DNA of 64,000 bases. Origin: an uncultured Gemmatimonadota bacterium (lineage in GTDB: Bacteria > Gemmatimonadota > Gemmatimonadetes > Palauibacterales > Palauibacteraceae). A program made the translations under genes and the position numbers. The stretch spans positions 62,001-126,000 of the forward strand of contig CAJWLK010000004.1 in NCBI GenBank assembly GCA_913043255.1, given 5' to 3'. Shown here piece by piece: positions 61,338 through 64,000 of this stretch (its first letter is position 1; every line of letters begins with the position of its first letter). The notes beneath the pieces are model-generated. The model worked only from the letters and a program-made list of their open reading frames with translations. It made no database searches and had not been told where the DNA came from.

Positions 61338-61784
61338 CTATTTTGGTGAACTGTCGAGCAGAGACTTGTAAGTGTCTCGCACATCCTCGCTATGTTCGGG
61401 AGGTGCGTACTCATTTGAGTGTTTAACCATCAAATTTGTAGCTCGGAACACCCCATCATCACTGTACGTACCCTCGACCACAACTCCGATGCCATCTCGG
61501 AACATTGCCGGGGCTGCACCGGTGCTCTCAACGGGGATATCCACATCTCCTTCAAACATTATAAAACGAAGGTCCGTCGTGTTGTCATTCCAATCGATGC
61601 TCGCCGGTTTGACCTGTCCACCTAGTCGGATCGGTTGGTCTATGATTTCAGTGCCTTTCGCTTCCAACTCCGTCGGCGTGAGGAAAAACACCATATTTTC
61701 ACTTAGTCCCCCGGCCGCCAAAAGCGTGATCGCGCCTGCCATCGCCACAAGGCCCATAACCATCCAGAGTTTATTACGCTTCAC
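61338..61784 (-). CDS. ccmE: Cytochrome c maturation protein CcmE
   Basis: IRLGGQVKPASIDW, GIGVVVEGTYSDDGVFRATNLMVKHSNEY (heme-binding His region). Confidence 0.92.
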   Translation of the reverse strand: MKRNKLWMVMGLVAMAGAITLLAAGGLSENMVFFLTPTELEAKGTEIIDQPIRLGGQVKPASIDWNDNTTDLRFIMFEGDVDIPVESTGAAPAMFRDGIGVVVEGTYSDDGVFRATNLMVKHSNEYAPPEHSEDVRDTYKSLLDSSPK

Positions 61785-62036
61785 GTTACACCTACTATGA
61801 TATCGGTTTATTCGTAGTCTTTCGAACGAAGATTCTATCCTTCAAACTCTCATATGTGATGATAACCCTTAGACGGCCTAAGCCGCACGCTGGGTTGCGT
61901 AGCTCGTTCTCCACAATCAGAGAGTCGCATGGTCCCAGTAGTTGTTACGGAACAGTTGTTCTTACGTCGAGTTGGCTCTTTTACGAAGTGAACGGTAACC
62001 TTTGCTGATTCAATCGGCACGACAGAAACCAAGGCT

Positions 62037-63338
62037 ATGAATAACAAGATCTGTCTCCAACGCAGACTCCAACAGGCACTGACCTGTGCTTGTTGTTTTA
62101 TCGCATTCCCTGCAGCCGGTCAGGGAACTTCTTTGTCACTCGATTGTCCCGAGTTTTCGGGTGGACCGGGAAAACCGATCCAGACTGTCCGGTATCTAGC
62201 AGCGGATGCCCTTGAGGGTCGATTCTCAGGTTCTGAAGGAGAGGCGTGTGCCGCTCAATACATTGCCGATATTTTTAAAATCCTCGGACTAAGACCAGCG
62301 GGTAATTCGGGCTATTTTCAAGAGGTGCCGCTCGCGAGCGTGATGACACCCCATGCCCCGGTGGGAGTGGGCCGGAATGTGCTAGGGCTTCTTCCGGGTA
62401 GTGATGAGCGTCTGGCAGAGACGGTGGTCGTCATTGGTGCGCATTACGACCACCTTGGTCTCGGGGAGTTCGGAAGCACGGGGAAAGCAGGTGCGATTCA
62501 TAACGGTGCAGATGACAATGCTTCGGGTGTGGTCGCCATGATTGAGGCCGCGGAGCTTCTATCTCGTGGCCCGCGGCCGGGTCGATCGATCTTGTTCATC
62601 GCGTTTACGGGAGAAGAATTAGGCCTCATCGGATCAGGTTTTTATACGCGTGAGCCAGCGTTTCCACTTGAGAACACGTCTGCTATGGTGAATTTGGATA
62701 TGGTCGGCCGGCTGGAGGGGGACGCGATGATTCTCTACGGTACTGGTACTGCTCCGCAGTGGGAGGAGATCATTCCTTTGGCGAACGAGGGGCCAAGCAT
62801 TCCGATGGTTTTTGAACCGTCAGGATTTGGACCCAGCGATCATACGTCCTTCTATACGCAGGACATTCCAGTACTACACCTGTTCACAAATGTGCACAGT
62901 GACTACCACGGCGACACCGACGACTGGGATAAAATCGATGGTGACGGTTTGGTCAGAGTGAGCCAATTCACCGCGAATGTAACGCGTACAATTGCGAATT
63001 GGCCTACGCAATTGACCGTGGTGCCTGCCGTGGGAGAACAGGCGCCGCGAACAGGGGGTGGATCCGAAGTTTGGTTGGGAACGGTCCCCGACTTTACTCC
63101 AGTAGATTTCGGGGTGCTGTTAGCGGGCGTGACGGACGGATCTCCTGCGGAAGCGGCAGGATTGCAAAAAGGCGATATCCTTATACAGATCGGGCGGTTT
63201 GATATTGGAACACTCCAGGCATTTTCAGACGCACTAGCGGAACACAAACCAGGAGATGAAGTGCTACTACGTTACGTTCGCGATGGCCGAGTATTGGAGG
63301 CGAAAACTCGTCTCGGTGATCGGGCGGATCGCCCATGA
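62037..63338 (+). CDS. M28 family peptidase with C-terminal PDZ domain, exported
   Basis: VVIGAHYDHLGLG, HNGADDNASGVVAMIEAAELL, IAFTGEELGLIGS, SDHTSFY; PDZ GVTDGSPAEAAGLQKGDILIQIG. Confidence 0.95.
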   Translation: MNNKICLQRRLQQALTCACCFIAFPAAGQGTSLSLDCPEFSGGPGKPIQTVRYLAADALEGRFSGSEGEACAAQYIADIFKILGLRPAGNSGYFQEVPLASVMTPHAPVGVGRNVLGLLPGSDERLAETVVVIGAHYDHLGLGEFGSTGKAGAIHNGADDNASGVVAMIEAAELLSRGPRPGRSILFIAFTGEELGLIGSGFYTREPAFPLENTSAMVNLDMVGRLEGDAMILYGTGTAPQWEEIIPLANEGPSIPMVFEPSGFGPSDHTSFYTQDIPVLHLFTNVHSDYHGDTDDWDKIDGDGLVRVSQFTANVTRTIANWPTQLTVVPAVGEQAPRTGGGSEVWLGTVPDFTPVDFGVLLAGVTDGSPAEAAGLQKGDILIQIGRFDIGTLQAFSDALAEHKPGDEVLLRYVRDGRVLEAKTRLGDRADRP

Positions 63339-64000
63339 TGAGTGGAATTGATCAGGTCTCGACATGTGTCGGCTGTGGGGCTGAGGCCACTGGGAATTTT
63401 TGCTCTGCTTGCGGAAGGTCATTGACGGCGGCGGCAACCTGTGGTGAGTGTGGTGCGCGACTTCGGGCGGGTGCGCTCTATTGTGCCGACTGTGGTAAAC
63501 TGGTGGCAACACGCCCGCCAAAACCTGCTTCGGCTCGTCTGCCTTGGATACTTTCGGCGGCTGCACTCGCAATATTCTCAGTGGCTATCGCATTGCTGGT
63601 CCAGCGACAGACGAGACCCCGAGTAGGAGATATGACCCTAACTGGCGGCATCCCGGGGCAGGAAGCAGAAAGCTCAAACATGCCCAGTATGGAGGAACTT
63701 GCCGCCATGACTCCACGTGAAGCGGCCGACCGCCTCTTTGAACGTGCTATGCGGGAACACGAAGCAGGCGACTTTGAGCGAGCTTCATTCTTCATCGATA
63801 TGGGGATTCAAGCGTACGCGGCTGTTCCTCCCGATGAAATCAATGCTGATGCACACTTCCACATAGGACTTCTCCGTTTACTCATGGGTGACTCGGCTTC
63901 AGCTCGAGCCAGAGCGGAGGCGATTTTGGCCGAAGAAGCGGAACACTTGCTTGGGCTTTTATTGGCCTCGCGTGCGGCGGACTTTGCAGGTGACGCGGTG
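63335..64000 (+). CDS. Double zinc-ribbon, single-TM, tetratricopeptide-like protein (truncated at window end)
   Basis: Open frame to the window end, absent from the ORF track: CVGCGAEATGNFCSACGRS / CGECGARLRAGALYCADCGK; TM WILSAAALAIFSVAIALLV; helical ERAMREHEAGDFERASFFIDMGIQAY. ATGATG overlaps the M28 stop. Confidence 0.75.
   Translation, partial: MMSGIDQVSTCVGCGAEATGNFCSACGRSLTAAATCGECGARLRAGALYCADCGKLVATRPPKPASARLPWILSAAALAIFSVAIALLVQRQTRPRVGDMTLTGGIPGQEAESSNMPSMEELAAMTPREAADRLFERAMREHEAGDFERASFFIDMGIQAYAAVPPDEINADAHFHIGLLRLLMGDSASARARAEAILAEEAEHLLGLLLASRAADFAGDAV

Overview
Dense bacterial chromosomal window, mostly housekeeping genes. Gene content and order (prs-rplY-pth, rpsF-rpsR-DUF2232-rplI, rsfS, smc, ffs/dnaX/ybaB/recR, mnmA next to a cysteine desulfurase, bshB1, MacB-like ABC exporters, ccmEFGH, DUF5916, VPS10/BNR, M28 peptidases) suggest a Gram-negative, Gemmatimonadota-like organism; this placement is inference only. 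About 48 protein-coding genes are supportable, plus one small bacterial SRP RNA just upstream of dnaX. I saw no CRISPR array, transposase, prophage, rRNA or clear tRNA. The best candidate for an undescribed system is the two-gene SPOR module between rsfS and smc (16.3-19.4 kb). It pairs a lipoprotein (predicted beta-propeller plus SPOR) with a membrane protein whose cytoplasmic N-terminus resembles a BY-kinase/ParA-type P-loop domain lacking its Walker A lysine motif, followed by one TM helix and two SPOR-like repeats. Other points of interest are a triple helix-hairpin-helix lipoprotein with its own coupled membrane partner behind a perfect 10-bp dyad, a mono-heme (CLECH) exported protein, a small standalone HIRAN-like protein, a probable CTG start for pgsA, a 15-bp tandem duplication in the cysteine desulfurase, and a stop-to-stop overlap between acnA and ccmH. 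All family calls come from reading motifs by eye; no searches were run.
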